Positions 44,141 to 53,630 are shown, numbered from the stretch's first letter. The stretch: 64,000 bases of DNA from Paeniglutamicibacter quisquiliarum (GCF_019084045.1 NZ_JAHRED010000008.1:181263-245262), one strand, 5' to 3'. Notes: generated by a model not told the origin, from the sequence alone. A program made the numbers and translations.

Positions 44141-45658
44141 ATGATCAACCACCCAGTACGCGTCTACCGCAGTGAAGAAAACCTTGCCCGCGAGGACCAG
44201 CTCGCGCACAAGATCGCCACAGTCGCCGCCGACCCCGTAGCGGTCACCGCCGAGGTCACCGAGATGATCATCAACCGCATCATCGACAACGCCTCCGTTG
44301 CCATTGCCTCGCTGAACCGCGGCCCCATTGTCGCCGCCCGCGCCCAGGCCCTGACCCACGCCCCGTCCACCGGCGGCAAGGGCGCCTCCGTCTTCGGCAT
44401 CACCGAGAAGGTCTCCCCCGAGTGGGCGGCCTGGGCCAACGGCGTGGCCGTGCGCGAGCTCGACTACCACGACACCTTCCTCTCCGCGGAGTACTCCCAC
44501 CCGGGCGACAACATCCCGCCGATCCTGGCCGTCGCCCAGCACACCGGCGCCTCGGGCAAGGACCTGATCCGCGGCATCGCCACCGGCTACGAGATCCAGG
44601 TCGACCTGGTCAAGGCCATCTGCCTGCACAAGCACAAGATCGACCACGTGGCGCACCTGGGCCCGTCGGCCTCCGCCGGCATCGGCACCCTGCTGGGCCT
44701 GGATGTCGAGACCATCTTCCAGGCCGTCGGCCAGGGCCTGCACACCACCACCGCAACCCGCCAGTCGCGCAAGGGCGAAATCTCCACCTGGAAGGCCCAC
44801 GCCCCGGCATTCGCCGGCAAGATGGCCGTCGAGGCGGCAGACCGCGCGATGCGCGGCCAGACCTCCCCGGTGCCGATCTACGAGGGCGAGGACGGCGTGA
44901 TCGCCTGGATGCTCGATGGCAAGGACGCCGCCTACGAGGTGCCGCTGCCCGAGGCAGGCGAGGCCAAGCGCGCCATCCTTGACACCTACACCAAGGAGCA
45001 CTCCGCCGAGTACCAGGCCCAGGCCTGGATCGATCTGGCCCGCAAGCTGAACCGCGAGCACCCGGAGGCAGCCGACGCCAAGAACGTCGCCTCGGTGCTC
45101 ATCAAGACCAGCCACCACACCCACTACGTGATCGGCTCGGGCGCCAACGACCCGCAGAAGTACGATCCGACGGCATCGCGCGAGACCCTTGACCACTCGA
45201 TCCCGTACATCTTCACCGTCGCCCTGCAGGACGGCACCTGGCACCACGTGGATTCGTACTCCCCGGAGCGCGCCGGCCGCCCCGACACCATCGAGCTGTG
45301 GAACAAGGTCACCACCGAGGAAGACCCGGAGTGGACCCGCCGCTACCACTCGCTGGACATCAACGAGAAGGCCTTCGGCGGGTCGGTGGAAATCACCCTG
45401 GCCGACGGCACCGTGATCACCGACCAGATCGCCGTCGCCGACGCCCACCCGCTCGGCGCCCGCCCGTTCGCCCGCGAGCAGTACATCAACAAGTTCCGCA
45501 CCCTGGCCGCCGGATTGGTGGAGGACGACGAAATCGACCGCTTCATCGCCGCGGCCGAGAACCTGGAGAAGCTGGGAGCCGGAGAGCTCGATGCGCTGAA
45601 CATCGTTGCGGCACCGGGCGTCATCGACCTCGCCGCCGCCCCGAAGGGATTGTTCTAA
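44141..45658 (+). CDS. prpD: 2-Methylcitrate dehydratase
   Basis: 505 residues of the MmgE/PrpD family. It dehydrates 2-methylcitrate to 2-methylaconitate. The family regions [10 protein letters not shown] (residues near 105-112), [14 protein letters not shown] and the C-terminal lid domain are present; no Fe-S ligand is needed in this family. ATG 44141 follows the gntR stop with no gap and has AGAGG about 10 bases upstream. The stop shares an A with the prpB start (TAATG). Confidence 0.92.
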   Translation: MINHPVRVYRSEENLAREDQLAHKIATVAADPVAVTAEVTEMIINRIIDNASVAIASLNRGPIVAARAQALTHAPSTGGKGASVFGITEKVSPEWAAWANGVAVRELDYHDTFLSAEYSHPGDNIPPILAVAQHTGASGKDLIRGIATGYEIQVDLVKAICLHKHKIDHVAHLGPSASAGIGTLLGLDVETIFQAVGQGLHTTTATRQSRKGEISTWKAHAPAFAGKMAVEAADRAMRGQTSPVPIYEGEDGVIAWMLDGKDAAYEVPLPEAGEAKRAILDTYTKEHSAEYQAQAWIDLARKLNREHPEAADAKNVASVLIKTSHHTHYVIGSGANDPQKYDPTASRETLDHSIPYIFTVALQDGTWHHVDSYSPERAGRPDTIELWNKVTTEEDPEWTRRYHSLDINEKAFGGSVEITLADGTVITDQIAVADAHPLGARPFAREQYINKFRTLAAGLVEDDEIDRFIAAAENLEKLGAGELDALNIVAAPGVIDLAAAPKGLF

Positions 45659-46587
45659 TGTTGTACTCCAACGTCACCCCCGAGCAGAAGCGCGCGGCCC
45701 TGCGCGAGATGCTCGTTCCGGGCACCGCGCGCCAGTTCCCCGGGGCCTTCAACCCGCTCTCGGCCCGGTTGATCGAGGAAAAGGGCTTTGACGGCGTCTA
45801 CATCTCCGGCGCCGTGCTGGCCAACGACCTGGGGCTGCCGGACATCGGGCTGACCACGCTCACCGAGGTGGCCACCCGCGCCGGGCAGATCGCCCGGATG
45901 ACCGACCTGCCGGCCCTGGTCGATGCCGACACCGGCTTCGGCGAGCCCATGAACGTGGCCCGCACCATCCAGGAACTCGAGCATGCCGGGCTGGCCGGCT
46001 GCCACATCGAGGACCAGTTCAACCCCAAGCGCTGCGGCCACCTGGACGGCAAGAACGTCGTCGACCTGGACACCATGGTCAAGCGCATTGCCGCCGCAGC
46101 CGACGCGCGGCGCGACCCGAACTTCCTGATCATGGCGCGCACCGACGTGCGCGGCGTCGAGGGCCTGGGAGCCGTCGTCGACCGGGCCAAGGCACTGGTG
46201 GATGCCGGCGCCGATGCCATCTTCCCCGAGGCCATGAAGGACCTCTCCGAGTTCGAGGCGGTGTGCGCGGCCGTGGATGTCCCGGTGCTGGCGAACATGA
46301 CGGAGTTCGGCAAGTCCGAGCTTTTCACCCGCCAACAGCTTGCGGCCACCGGCGTGGCCATGGTCATCTACCCGGTGACCCTGCTGCGCAGCGCCATGGG
46401 CGAGGCCGAGCGCGTGCTGGATGCGATTGCTGCCGACGGATCCCAGGAGTCTCGGGTAGATTCAATGTTGACGCGTGCGCGTCTGTACGAACTGGTTGAC
46501 TACGAGGCGTACAACCGCTTTGACAACGGGATCTTCAATTTCCAGGTCCCGGATCTGGATATCCACACAAATAACGCGAATCTGTAG
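45658..46587 (+). CDS. prpB: Methylisocitrate lyase
   Basis: 309 residues of the isocitrate lyase superfamily. It cleaves 2-methylisocitrate into pyruvate and succinate. Catalytic KRCGH (124-128) and the metal-binding VDADTGFGEP (88-97) are present. ATG 45658 is in TAATG overlap with prpD, which fixes the start. Length is normal for PrpB. Confidence 0.93.
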   Translation: MLYSNVTPEQKRAALREMLVPGTARQFPGAFNPLSARLIEEKGFDGVYISGAVLANDLGLPDIGLTTLTEVATRAGQIARMTDLPALVDADTGFGEPMNVARTIQELEHAGLAGCHIEDQFNPKRCGHLDGKNVVDLDTMVKRIAAAADARRDPNFLIMARTDVRGVEGLGAVVDRAKALVDAGADAIFPEAMKDLSEFEAVCAAVDVPVLANMTEFGKSELFTRQQLAATGVAMVIYPVTLLRSAMGEAERVLDAIAADGSQESRVDSMLTRARLYELVDYEAYNRFDNGIFNFQVPDLDIHTNNANL

Positions 46588-46604
46588 GAATCAGGAGCGA
46601 AGTG

Positions 46605-47741
46605 ATGACTGAAACTGAGATCAAGAAGGGCCTCGCCGGGGTCGTTGTCGACTACACGGCCGTTTCCAAGGTCAACCCGGACACGAATTCGCTGCTTTAC
46701 CGTGGATACCCGGTCCAGGACCTGGCGGCCGGCAAAAGCTTCGAGGAAGTGGCGCTGCTCCTGTGGAACGGCGAGCTGCCCAGCGAAATCGAGCTCACCG
46801 ACTTCGTGGCCGCCGAGCGCGCCGGGCGCGCGCTGGCCTCCAACGTCAAGGCCGCCATCGACCTGCTGCCGCTGGATTGCCATCCAATGGACGTGGCCCG
46901 CACCGCGGTCTCGGTCGTTGGGGCAAACCACGCCCTGGCCGGGGATTCATCCCCGGAGGCCGAGCTGATCAAGGCCAAGGAACTCTTTGCCGCGTTCCCG
47001 GCGGTGGTCGCCTACGACCAGCGCCGCCGCCGCGGCCTGGGCGTCATCGAGCCGCGCGAGGACCTGGACTACTCGCAGAACTTCCTGTGGATGACCTTCG
47101 GCGAGGAGGCCGCCCCCGAGGTGGTCGACGCGTTCCGCGTGTCCATGGTGCTCTACGCGGAGCACTCCTTCAACGCCTCCACGTTCACCGCACGCGTGGT
47201 GACCTCCACGCTTTCGGACCTGCATTCGGCCGTCACCGCGGCCATCGGCGCGCTCAAGGGACCGCTGCACGGCGGAGCCAACGAGGCCGTCATGCACACC
47301 TTCCAGGAAATCGGTATCGACAAGAACGAGTCCCGGGAGGATGCCGCGGCACGCGCCAAGGCCTGGATGGAAGACGCCCTGGCAGCCAAGAAGAAGGTCA
47401 TGGGCTTCGGGCACCGCGTCTACAAGCACGGCGACTCCCGCGTGCCGACCATGAAGGCCGCGCTGGACAAGATGATCGCCTATTACGGCCGCAGCGAGAT
47501 GCTGGGGCTCTACGACGGCCTGGAGGCCGCGATGGACGAGGCCAAGGGCATCAAGCCCAACCTCGACTACCCGGCCGGCCCGACGTACCACCTGATGGGC
47601 TTCGACACCGACATGTTCACGCCGATCTTCATTGCCTCGCGCATCACCGGCTGGACCGCTCACGTGATGGAACAGCGCGCGGCCAACGCGTTGATCCGCC
47701 CGTTGTCCGAGTACAACGGCCCGGAGCAGCGCGCGCTCTGA
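46605..47741 (+). CDS. prpC: 2-Methylcitrate synthase
   Basis: 378 residues of the citrate synthase family. Catalytic His residues in GPLHGGANEAV and GFGHRVYKHGD, and the SRITGWTAHVMEQ segment with the C-terminal Arg, are visible. The short length without the long N-terminal part is typical of PrpC. AGGAG lies 7 bases before ATG 46605; the GTG one codon earlier is less likely. It condenses propionyl-CoA with oxaloacetate. Confidence 0.92.
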   Translation: MTETEIKKGLAGVVVDYTAVSKVNPDTNSLLYRGYPVQDLAAGKSFEEVALLLWNGELPSEIELTDFVAAERAGRALASNVKAAIDLLPLDCHPMDVARTAVSVVGANHALAGDSSPEAELIKAKELFAAFPAVVAYDQRRRRGLGVIEPREDLDYSQNFLWMTFGEEAAPEVVDAFRVSMVLYAEHSFNASTFTARVVTSTLSDLHSAVTAAIGALKGPLHGGANEAVMHTFQEIGIDKNESREDAAARAKAWMEDALAAKKKVMGFGHRVYKHGDSRVPTMKAALDKMIAYYGRSEMLGLYDGLEAAMDEAKGIKPNLDYPAGPTYHLMGFDTDMFTPIFIASRITGWTAHVMEQRAANALIRPLSEYNGPEQRAL

Positions 47742-47753
47742 GCCAACGTAAAT

Positions 47754-47796
47754 GGCCGCCTGGCGGGAGACATGGTGCTCCCCCGGGCGGCCTTTT
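47754..47796 (+). terminator. Terminator after prpC
   Basis: GGCCGCC pairs with GGCGGCC around a GC-rich inner loop that can also pair (CGGGAG/CTCCCC), and TTTT follows: an intrinsic terminator for the prp operon. Confidence 0.85.
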
Positions 47797-47844
47797 CCGT
47801 GCCCGGGGCCATGCGCCTGAATGCTCCCTCGCCGGTGTTGCGGA

Positions 47845-49470
47845 TCAAGCTGAAGGAGGCCCCGCTGCCGCCGGTGGATGAAACATCGAGGCACCGATGC
47901 GCTGGGCGGCGCTTCGGGCCTCGTCGGCCCGGTCGAGCAGTTCCTGCTGCCTCCCCGCATCAAGCAGCGGCTTCAACGCGGCAAAACACAGGCGTCCGCC
48001 CTCGTCGAAGCGCAACAGGCCCCCGCCGCGCAACACCACCGCGGATGTGGTGCGCAGGCCCAGCCTCGCGGCCTCGGACCGGGCCAGGCGCAGTTCCTGG
48101 ACGAAGGAGGCCCCGATCTCGGAAACGGCGAAGCCGTCGGGGCTGATCCGCAGGCTGGGGCGCACCCTGTCGATGGTGATCTTGGCGGCCGGATCCAGTT
48201 TCGCCGCGTCCAGCAGCGCGGGGTTGTCCCAGATGAAGCGCAGCACCTCGTCGGGGTCGGAACCCAGGGCGGAGAGCCGGACCGGGTAGTTCAGGTCCTG
48301 CAGGGCCGAGATCCCGTCCAGTGCCCGTTCCGGGCCGGTGACGATTCCGACCTCCGCAAAGCAGGCGCGCAGGGTGCCGCGGTAGTTGCGCCCGTCCTGC
48401 GGGACCACCACCGCGTCGGCGGCCAGGATTCCGCGCAGCAAATCCTCCCAGCCCACATCCACCGGGGCCATGTAGGCCAGGCCGCGCAACAGCATGTTCA
48501 GAACCCGCTCACCGATCCGGGCTCCCGCGGCCGCCACCTGGTGGACGCTGGACCGCCGCCCGGGGCGTCCCAGCTCGGCCCGCCACAAACGCAGCACGGT
48601 TCCCAACACCGCGCGAACGACGCCGGCGGCCCGGCGGTGCGGTTCCACGTCCTCGCGCCAGTCCCGGGGCAGGTCGCCGGTCAGCGGATCGCGGGCGGAC
48701 CGGCCGTGGCTGAACAGGTTGTCGGCGAAGCGGAAGAGCCCCGAGGCCAGCAGCGTCGAATCGATGGATTCCAGGGTTCCCCCGCAGGCTGCAAGTTCCC
48801 CGGCAATGATCTTTTCCACCACGGGTTCTGCGGTGAACACCCCCAGCATGGCCAGCAGGTCGGCCAGCGCCTCGTGCAGCGCCAGCTGGTCGGCGCCGGC
48901 CAGCGCATCTCCCCAGCGCGGGCGGTACCCGTCGACAACCGCATGGGTGACCTCGTGGGCCACCAGGTCCCGGTACAGCACCAGCGGGAGCTTGGTCCGG
49001 TGCCGCGAATCCTCGATCATGCCGAACCGGATGGAACAGTCGGGCCGGGTGTAGCCGGTGTTGCGGTAGTCGATCCGGTCATTGGCGTACAGTTTCAGCC
49101 TGGCCCCGCCGGCCCAGCCCATTCGCCGCCCCAGCGCCCTCTCGAACGAGGCCAGGGTGTGTGCCGCCACCGCGTAGGCCTGCTGGGCCAGGAAGCGGCG
49201 GTCGGTCGGCAGCCGGGACGGATCCGGCCGTGGCCCGATGTCCTCCGCCCCCCATTGGCCGTTTCCCAGAACCTGGTTTTCCCTCCGGCCCCGCGGACCC
49301 AGCACCACCACCTCCAGGCGCGCGCCCAACGGGCCGGTGAGCAGCCGTTCGCTGGGAACACGCAGGGTGTGGGTCATCAGCAGACCCGCGGAATCCAGTG
49401 AATGCGGTCCCTGGGCAAGCACCGTCAGCGAGCTCAGGTCCCCGGCGCGATGCGGCGGCAGGACGTGCAT
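47845..49470 (-). CDS. Thermolysin-like (gluzincin) zinc metallopeptidase paired with a caspase gene
   Basis: 541 residues with no signal peptide. HEVTH (172-176) supplies two zinc ligands and the catalytic Glu. E200-A-L-A-D204 (24 residues later) fits the gluzincin ExxxD third-ligand motif, so the site looks intact. Upstream, YRNTGY and SIRFG resemble substrate-edge strands of the M4/M36 fold. The 330-residue C-terminal part has no recognised domain. ATG 49470 lies 4 bases after the caspase-gene stop with AGGTGAGG overlapping the junction, so the two are co-translated. Probably cytoplasmic. The role is unknown. Confidence 0.75.
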   Translation of the reverse strand: MHVLPPHRAGDLSSLTVLAQGPHSLDSAGLLMTHTLRVPSERLLTGPLGARLEVVVLGPRGRRENQVLGNGQWGAEDIGPRPDPSRLPTDRRFLAQQAYAVAAHTLASFERALGRRMGWAGGARLKLYANDRIDYRNTGYTRPDCSIRFGMIEDSRHRTKLPLVLYRDLVAHEVTHAVVDGYRPRWGDALAGADQLALHEALADLLAMLGVFTAEPVVEKIIAGELAACGGTLESIDSTLLASGLFRFADNLFSHGRSARDPLTGDLPRDWREDVEPHRRAAGVVRAVLGTVLRLWRAELGRPGRRSSVHQVAAAGARIGERVLNMLLRGLAYMAPVDVGWEDLLRGILAADAVVVPQDGRNYRGTLRACFAEVGIVTGPERALDGISALQDLNYPVRLSALGSDPDEVLRFIWDNPALLDAAKLDPAAKITIDRVRPSLRISPDGFAVSEIGASFVQELRLARSEAARLGLRTTSAVVLRGGGLLRFDEGGRLCFAALKPLLDAGRQQELLDRADEARSAAQRIGASMFHPPAAAGPPSA

Positions 49471-49474
49471 CGCC

Positions 49475-51538
49475 TCACCTGGCCGCGCCGGCGAAGGCGC
49501 TCCCCCACGGAGAGTCCTTGGCTGCGGCCGGCCCCTCAAGCTGGGCGCGCTGGTCAAAGCGGCCCTTGGCCAGCGACTTGGTGACCGCGGCGAGTATCGA
49601 CCGGCGGCTGCGGGTGGGGTCGGTGCGCAGTTCCCCGAGCAGGTAGTAGGTGAACGCGCCGTTGTAGCGTCCGTCGAACACCGCATCGGCAGAGGTCTGG
49701 TCGGAGCGGCAGCCTGCCAGCAGCACCGGGCGGGTTCCCCGTGCCGAGCGCGACACCAGGTCGCGGAAGGCCCGCGGATCCGCCGTCGCGGTCCGTTCCA
49801 GGCCGATCGGCGTGGGCGGGGGCACGAACCGCGGGCGGCGTCCGGGCAGCAGGTCCAGCGCCTTAAGCCCGTCGCCGCTGTGGCAGGTGTCAAGGACGAC
49901 CTCCACCAGCACCCCGGGCCCGGCCCGGGAAATGAGGTCGTGCAGCTCGTCGTCGGAGATCAGGGTGGCGGGATCCCACTGGTCCCCCGCCTGGTCCAGG
50001 TCGTAGGTGGCAAAGGCCTCGTCGGCCTGGTCCGCCTCGTCGCCCGAGGCGTCGGGGATCTGGGTCCCGTGGCTGGAGAAGGTGAAGACCAGGTGCTTGA
50101 GCCCGTCGGCCGCCGCCCGGTCCATGGCCTCGCCCAGCCTGCCCATGACCGCCGCCTTGGTGGCCGCGCCGTCGGTGAGCACCTCGATCTGGCCGTCGGC
50201 GAATCCGTATCCGGCCCCCAGCATCTGCGCAAAGTCGTTGGCGTCGTTCACGCAGCCGTTGAGCCACGAGCCCCGGGGCAGGTTCTGGAAGTCGTTGATG
50301 CCCACGCACAGGGCGTACCGGTCCCCGCCCGTCCCGGGCCGGGCCAGGACCGGGGCGGGCGGCACCGCGAGCGCCGGTGCCGGGTGCATGGCGGCCGCGG
50401 GCGCCGGCACCGGCACCGGCCGGGCGGCGTCGTAGCCGATGACATCCTCGCGGCCCAGCACCCGGCACAGCACGCTGGTCATGGTGTCGGGGTCGTTGTC
50501 GAAGGAACCATGGGAGGTCGCGGCACTGCGCCCGGCTTTCGGGCCGCCGCCGGCTATCGACCAGGTCGCGTCGGCCCGGTCGGAGGCGAAGAGCCGGGTC
50601 AGCTGGTCGTCGGCGGCCACCGATTCGGCCAGGCCCAGGAGCGGGGTGTTGGGGTCGACCTCCAGCGAGGCGCGGATCAGGCACAGAAGCGAGCGGCGGT
50701 AGACGCCGATGACGTTGTCCTCTTCCTCCAGCTCCCGGTTCATGGAGAACATGCCCAGGTGGTCGACCCCGTTGGCGGCGCCCAGCAGCGGCAGCAGCCG
50801 CGCCTTGAAGTCCTCGGCGGTGATGGCCGGGGCCAGCAGGTTCAGGGTGGAGAATCCCTTGCCGGCATCAAGCCCCGCGTAGGCCGGCAGGAAGTGGGAA
50901 TGGAAGATGGACCCGGCCGAGTGCCCCGCCGCGTGCAGCTGGACCGCCTGCGGGTTGCCGTCCACGAATTCGGCCAGCGCCCGGGCCACGTACAGGGCAC
51001 CGCCGTCGTCTGCCACGGATTGGGCGGCGCTGAGCTTCATCTGGCCCCAGATCTTGGGTCCCACGGGCCTGGCAAGCAGTTCGAAGGCCTTGTTCCAGGC
51101 GTCCTGCAGGAAGCCGCGCTCGGCCGGGGCGCCGAGGGCCGCCTCGCGCGGGGCGGCGCCGAGCAGGGTCTCGATGGCGTCGAAGAGCCCGGTTTCCCAG
51201 ATGAAGAAGATCGGGTAGACCCCGTTGGCCAGCAACCACGGGATCTGCCGCGCGGCCCCGGCGATGCCCGAGTTTTCATCCACGAGGCCGCCGTGGGCCC
51301 AGAAGAGCAGGGGCACGTCGCGGCCGCCGTTGGCGGCGACGAATTCGGGCAGGTGGCGCGCGAAGATCGCCTGGATGTCCTCCGGGGTGGTGCGCAATTG
51401 TCCGCCGCTGGAGAAGCGGCCGTCCGAGAGGTTGACCAGATGGGGCTTGAGCGCCTGCGGGTCGATTCCCGCCGGAAGGGCGGCCCGGGCCGCGCCGTCC
51501 CCCTCGGGGCCCGTTCCCCGGGCCGTCAGCAATGCCAT
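49475..51538 (-). CDS. Alpha/beta-hydrolase/caspase-like protease fusion
   Basis: 687 residues without signal peptide or membrane helix. N-terminal half: alpha/beta-hydrolase features, oxyanion-type WAHGGLVDE (80-88) and nucleophile elbow GHSAGS (205-210, Ser207). After a Pro/Ala linker (about 372-402) comes a caspase/metacaspase domain (about 405-635): ALCVGIND strand 1, His490 in FSSHG and Cys552 in LDTCHSGD, the complete dyad, plus acidic segments before Cys that could bind calcium. AGGAGCGG precedes ATG 51538. Both catalytic sites look intact. The partner metallopeptidase follows at once. I know of no named system with this architecture. Confidence 0.8.
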   Translation of the reverse strand: MALLTARGTGPEGDGAARAALPAGIDPQALKPHLVNLSDGRFSSGGQLRTTPEDIQAIFARHLPEFVAANGGRDVPLLFWAHGGLVDENSGIAGAARQIPWLLANGVYPIFFIWETGLFDAIETLLGAAPREAALGAPAERGFLQDAWNKAFELLARPVGPKIWGQMKLSAAQSVADDGGALYVARALAEFVDGNPQAVQLHAAGHSAGSIFHSHFLPAYAGLDAGKGFSTLNLLAPAITAEDFKARLLPLLGAANGVDHLGMFSMNRELEEEDNVIGVYRRSLLCLIRASLEVDPNTPLLGLAESVAADDQLTRLFASDRADATWSIAGGGPKAGRSAATSHGSFDNDPDTMTSVLCRVLGREDVIGYDAARPVPVPAPAAAMHPAPALAVPPAPVLARPGTGGDRYALCVGINDFQNLPRGSWLNGCVNDANDFAQMLGAGYGFADGQIEVLTDGAATKAAVMGRLGEAMDRAAADGLKHLVFTFSSHGTQIPDASGDEADQADEAFATYDLDQAGDQWDPATLISDDELHDLISRAGPGVLVEVVLDTCHSGDGLKALDLLPGRRPRFVPPPTPIGLERTATADPRAFRDLVSRSARGTRPVLLAGCRSDQTSADAVFDGRYNGAFTYYLLGELRTDPTRSRRSILAAVTKSLAKGRFDQRAQLEGPAAAKDSPWGSAFAGAAR

Positions 51539-51673
51539 TGATCCGCTCCTGTCAGGTGCTGTGCGGTGGATACCTCAGCAATAGCATGGACCGCCGGGCA
51601 TTACCAGACCGTTATCGACCGGGGCGGTACAAGGGGGCGATCGGGATGCCGGCGGCAGGCCGTTCACCACCGT

Positions 51674-51711
51674 CCGGGGGATCCGCCCGGCTATTCGGAC
51701 GGATCCCCCGG
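51674..51711 (-). terminator. Terminator after the anti-sigma-like gene
   Basis: CCGGGGGATCCG and its perfect complement (12 bases) with a 14-base loop, 12 bases beyond the stop. It separates the sigma operon from the caspase pair, so the latter needs its own promoter. Confidence 0.8.
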
Positions 51712-51723
51712 AGCCAACGCCCC

Positions 51724-53088
51724 CTACCTAATCTCGAGCGAGGCGGCCACCTCACGGGCCCGAAGGTACTCGCTGGACTGCAGGTAGGCGGTCCGTTCCG
51801 TCGCGTCCTTGAACCCCAGGTAGCCGGTCCAGGCCTCGGACTGGAGCATCTTCCCGTCCAGGTGGAAGGACGTGGCCAGGTCGCACAGCCTTCCCTCCGT
51901 GGCGCTGTCGGCCGGAACCAGCGAAACCGTGGAGCGCTCGATCCCGAAGACGTCGGTTTCGGTGACCAGGCCCAAGGCCAGCTTCCCTTCGTCCACCGCC
52001 ACGGAGGTCGGGCTCAGGCCATGCAGCGTGTATGTCCCCGAGGGGTCGTCGCAGGTTTCAGATTCGTCCTGGCCCGCGCGGTCATCGGTGAACAACCCCA
52101 GGTTGAAGACCGCCTTTCCGTGCGAATCGAAAAACATCAGCTGGTAGACGGAAGCCTCCCTCGGATCCGCGACGGCCGACTCAAGCACCTTGCCGTTCTG
52201 GTCTCGCATGATCTCGTACATGTCCCACGACGGGTGGGTGACCTCCAGGAGCGTGTTGTCGTAGGTGATGCGTTCGGCACCGGTCTCGGTCTCCATCCAC
52301 GACGGCTCGTTCGGCCCGAAGAGGGTCTCGGCGACTTCTGCGGGAATGCCCTTGTCCTTGATGGCCCGGTTCATGCGCTGCTCGGCAGTCTCATCCGCCT
52401 CGTAGGTGTAGCCACGCAGCAGGGGCCAGCTAAGGTATTCCTGATGCACTTCCACGCCGTCCTCGGCGAGCTTCACGGGCGAACTGGCCCAGTGCCCGGC
52501 TTCGGGATTCCACTTGGCAATCAGCATGCCGGCGGCCACGTCGTCGACCATGAGCTCGGTGCGGTACTGCTCCGACGGCGTGAAGGCGGCAAATCCGTCC
52601 AGACAGCCGATGAGCGCGAAGGCCTCGGCCTCGAGGCCCGGATTGCTGAGCTTGCCGTTGACGTCGGCGAATTGCATTTCGGGGAGGGACAGCGCCCGGC
52701 ACGCCGCGTCGTCGGCGAAGTGCGCGCCGTCGTAGGCGGGGAACAGCCCGTTGGGCAGCTGCAGTGATTCCGGCCGCGAGGTCGGATCGGCCGTGCCGGT
52801 CCCCGAGGGCGCGGGGGCTGTGGGGCTCGGCGTGGGTGTGATGGCCGGGAGCGGGTCCGGAAGCGGGGCGTTCCACGGCGACCAGACGACGACCGCCGCC
52901 ACCGCGGCGGCGGTGACCATGGCACCCAAGGCCACGGGGACCCACGAACGCCGCTGCCTGGCGCTCTTGTGCACCGGCTGTTGGGCGAATACCGGGCCAG
53001 GCTCGTCGAGGTCAAGGGGCAGCGGCCCGCCGGAGTCTCGGTGCATGCGGGGGTCGGCGTCTCGAAGGAGCTGTTCAATGTTGTCCAT
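51724..53088 (-). CDS. Membrane-anchored sigma-partner protein with large external domain
   Basis: 454 residues. A short cytoplasmic N-terminus (1-48), one membrane helix (49-70), a Pro/Thr-rich stalk (75-105) and a roughly 345-residue outer domain with four cysteines (in AACRAL, IGCLDG, ETCDDP and RLCDLA), which could form two disulphides. The gene overlaps the ECF sigma gene by 14 bases, the usual place of an anti-sigma factor, but no zinc-binding HxxxCxxC motif is present. The outer domain is unrecognised. ATG 53088 is favoured; a GTG at 53100 is possible. Confidence 0.65.
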   Translation of the reverse strand: MDNIEQLLRDADPRMHRDSGGPLPLDLDEPGPVFAQQPVHKSARQRRSWVPVALGAMVTAAAVAAVVVWSPWNAPLPDPLPAITPTPSPTAPAPSGTGTADPTSRPESLQLPNGLFPAYDGAHFADDAACRALSLPEMQFADVNGKLSNPGLEAEAFALIGCLDGFAAFTPSEQYRTELMVDDVAAGMLIAKWNPEAGHWASSPVKLAEDGVEVHQEYLSWPLLRGYTYEADETAEQRMNRAIKDKGIPAEVAETLFGPNEPSWMETETGAERITYDNTLLEVTHPSWDMYEIMRDQNGKVLESAVADPREASVYQLMFFDSHGKAVFNLGLFTDDRAGQDESETCDDPSGTYTLHGLSPTSVAVDEGKLALGLVTETDVFGIERSTVSLVPADSATEGRLCDLATSFHLDGKMLQSEAWTGYLGFKDATERTAYLQSSEYLRAREVAASLEIR

Positions 53089-53593
53089 TTGAGGTTCCAC
53101 CCTTCAACATCTGGTTGGGGGCCTTCTTCGAGAAGGCCTTGCGCGCCCTGAAGAGCCGGGACTTGGCCGAATCGGGCGAGCATCTGAGGATCGTCGAGAT
53201 TTCATTCAGGCTCAGGGAATCCCAATAGGCGAGCATGAGGATTTCGCGTTCCTGCGGGCGCAAGGTGTTCAGGACTTCGCGGACCGCGGCGCCGGGATCG
53301 TTCTCCGGCTGCGGGCGGCGGGCCAGTTCGCTGCTGCCCAGCTTCTCGATGAGGCTGCGTTGGCGGCGTTGGGCCCTGTACTCATTGGCGACCAGGTTCC
53401 GCGCCGTCACCAGCAGCCACGGCAACGCATCTTCCGACGGCTCCTTTTGGTGCTGCCAGGCGATGCGGAAAACGTCGTTGGTGATCTGCTGGGCGGACTG
53501 CACATCGCTGGTGCGCCGGTACACGTATCCGTAAACGCGCTGGGAGTACTGCCGGTGCAGTTCTTCCACATGCAACGCGGTTCTCGCTCCCAT
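53075..53593 (-). CDS. ECF-type RNA polymerase sigma factor
   Basis: 172 residues. Region 2 (about 10-80; VYGYVYRRTSDVQSAQQITNDVF and LPWLLVTARNLVANEYR) and region 4 (about 105-160; LRPQEREILMLAYWDSLSLNEISTIL) are clear; region 3 is absent, as in ECF factors. ATG 53593 has GGGAGGGAA close upstream; an upstream ATG at 53638 lacks one. Followed by the overlapping membrane protein. Targets unknown; it could include the caspase pair next door, but that is speculation. Confidence 0.85.
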   Translation of the reverse strand: MGARTALHVEELHRQYSQRVYGYVYRRTSDVQSAQQITNDVFRIAWQHQKEPSEDALPWLLVTARNLVANEYRAQRRQRSLIEKLGSSELARRPQPENDPGAAVREVLNTLRPQEREILMLAYWDSLSLNEISTILRCSPDSAKSRLFRARKAFSKKAPNQMLKGGTSNGQH

Positions 53594-53612
53594 GGGTTCC
53601 CTCCCCCTCACG

Positions 53613-53630
53613 GCACCCGGGTTCGGGTGC
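53613..53630. promoter_or_regulatory. Inverted repeat between nudix and the sigma gene
   Basis: GCACCCG-GGTT-CGGGTGC, perfect 7-base arms with a 4-base loop, between the nudix stop and the sigma-factor start. It may be a weak terminator/attenuator or an operator of the sigma operon. Confidence 0.45.

Noticed and set aside
49238..51541. A 767-codon open frame antisense to the caspase fusion
   Set aside because: No recognisable motif and no Shine-Dalgarno. The opposite frame carries both catalytic motif sets and a good ribosome site.
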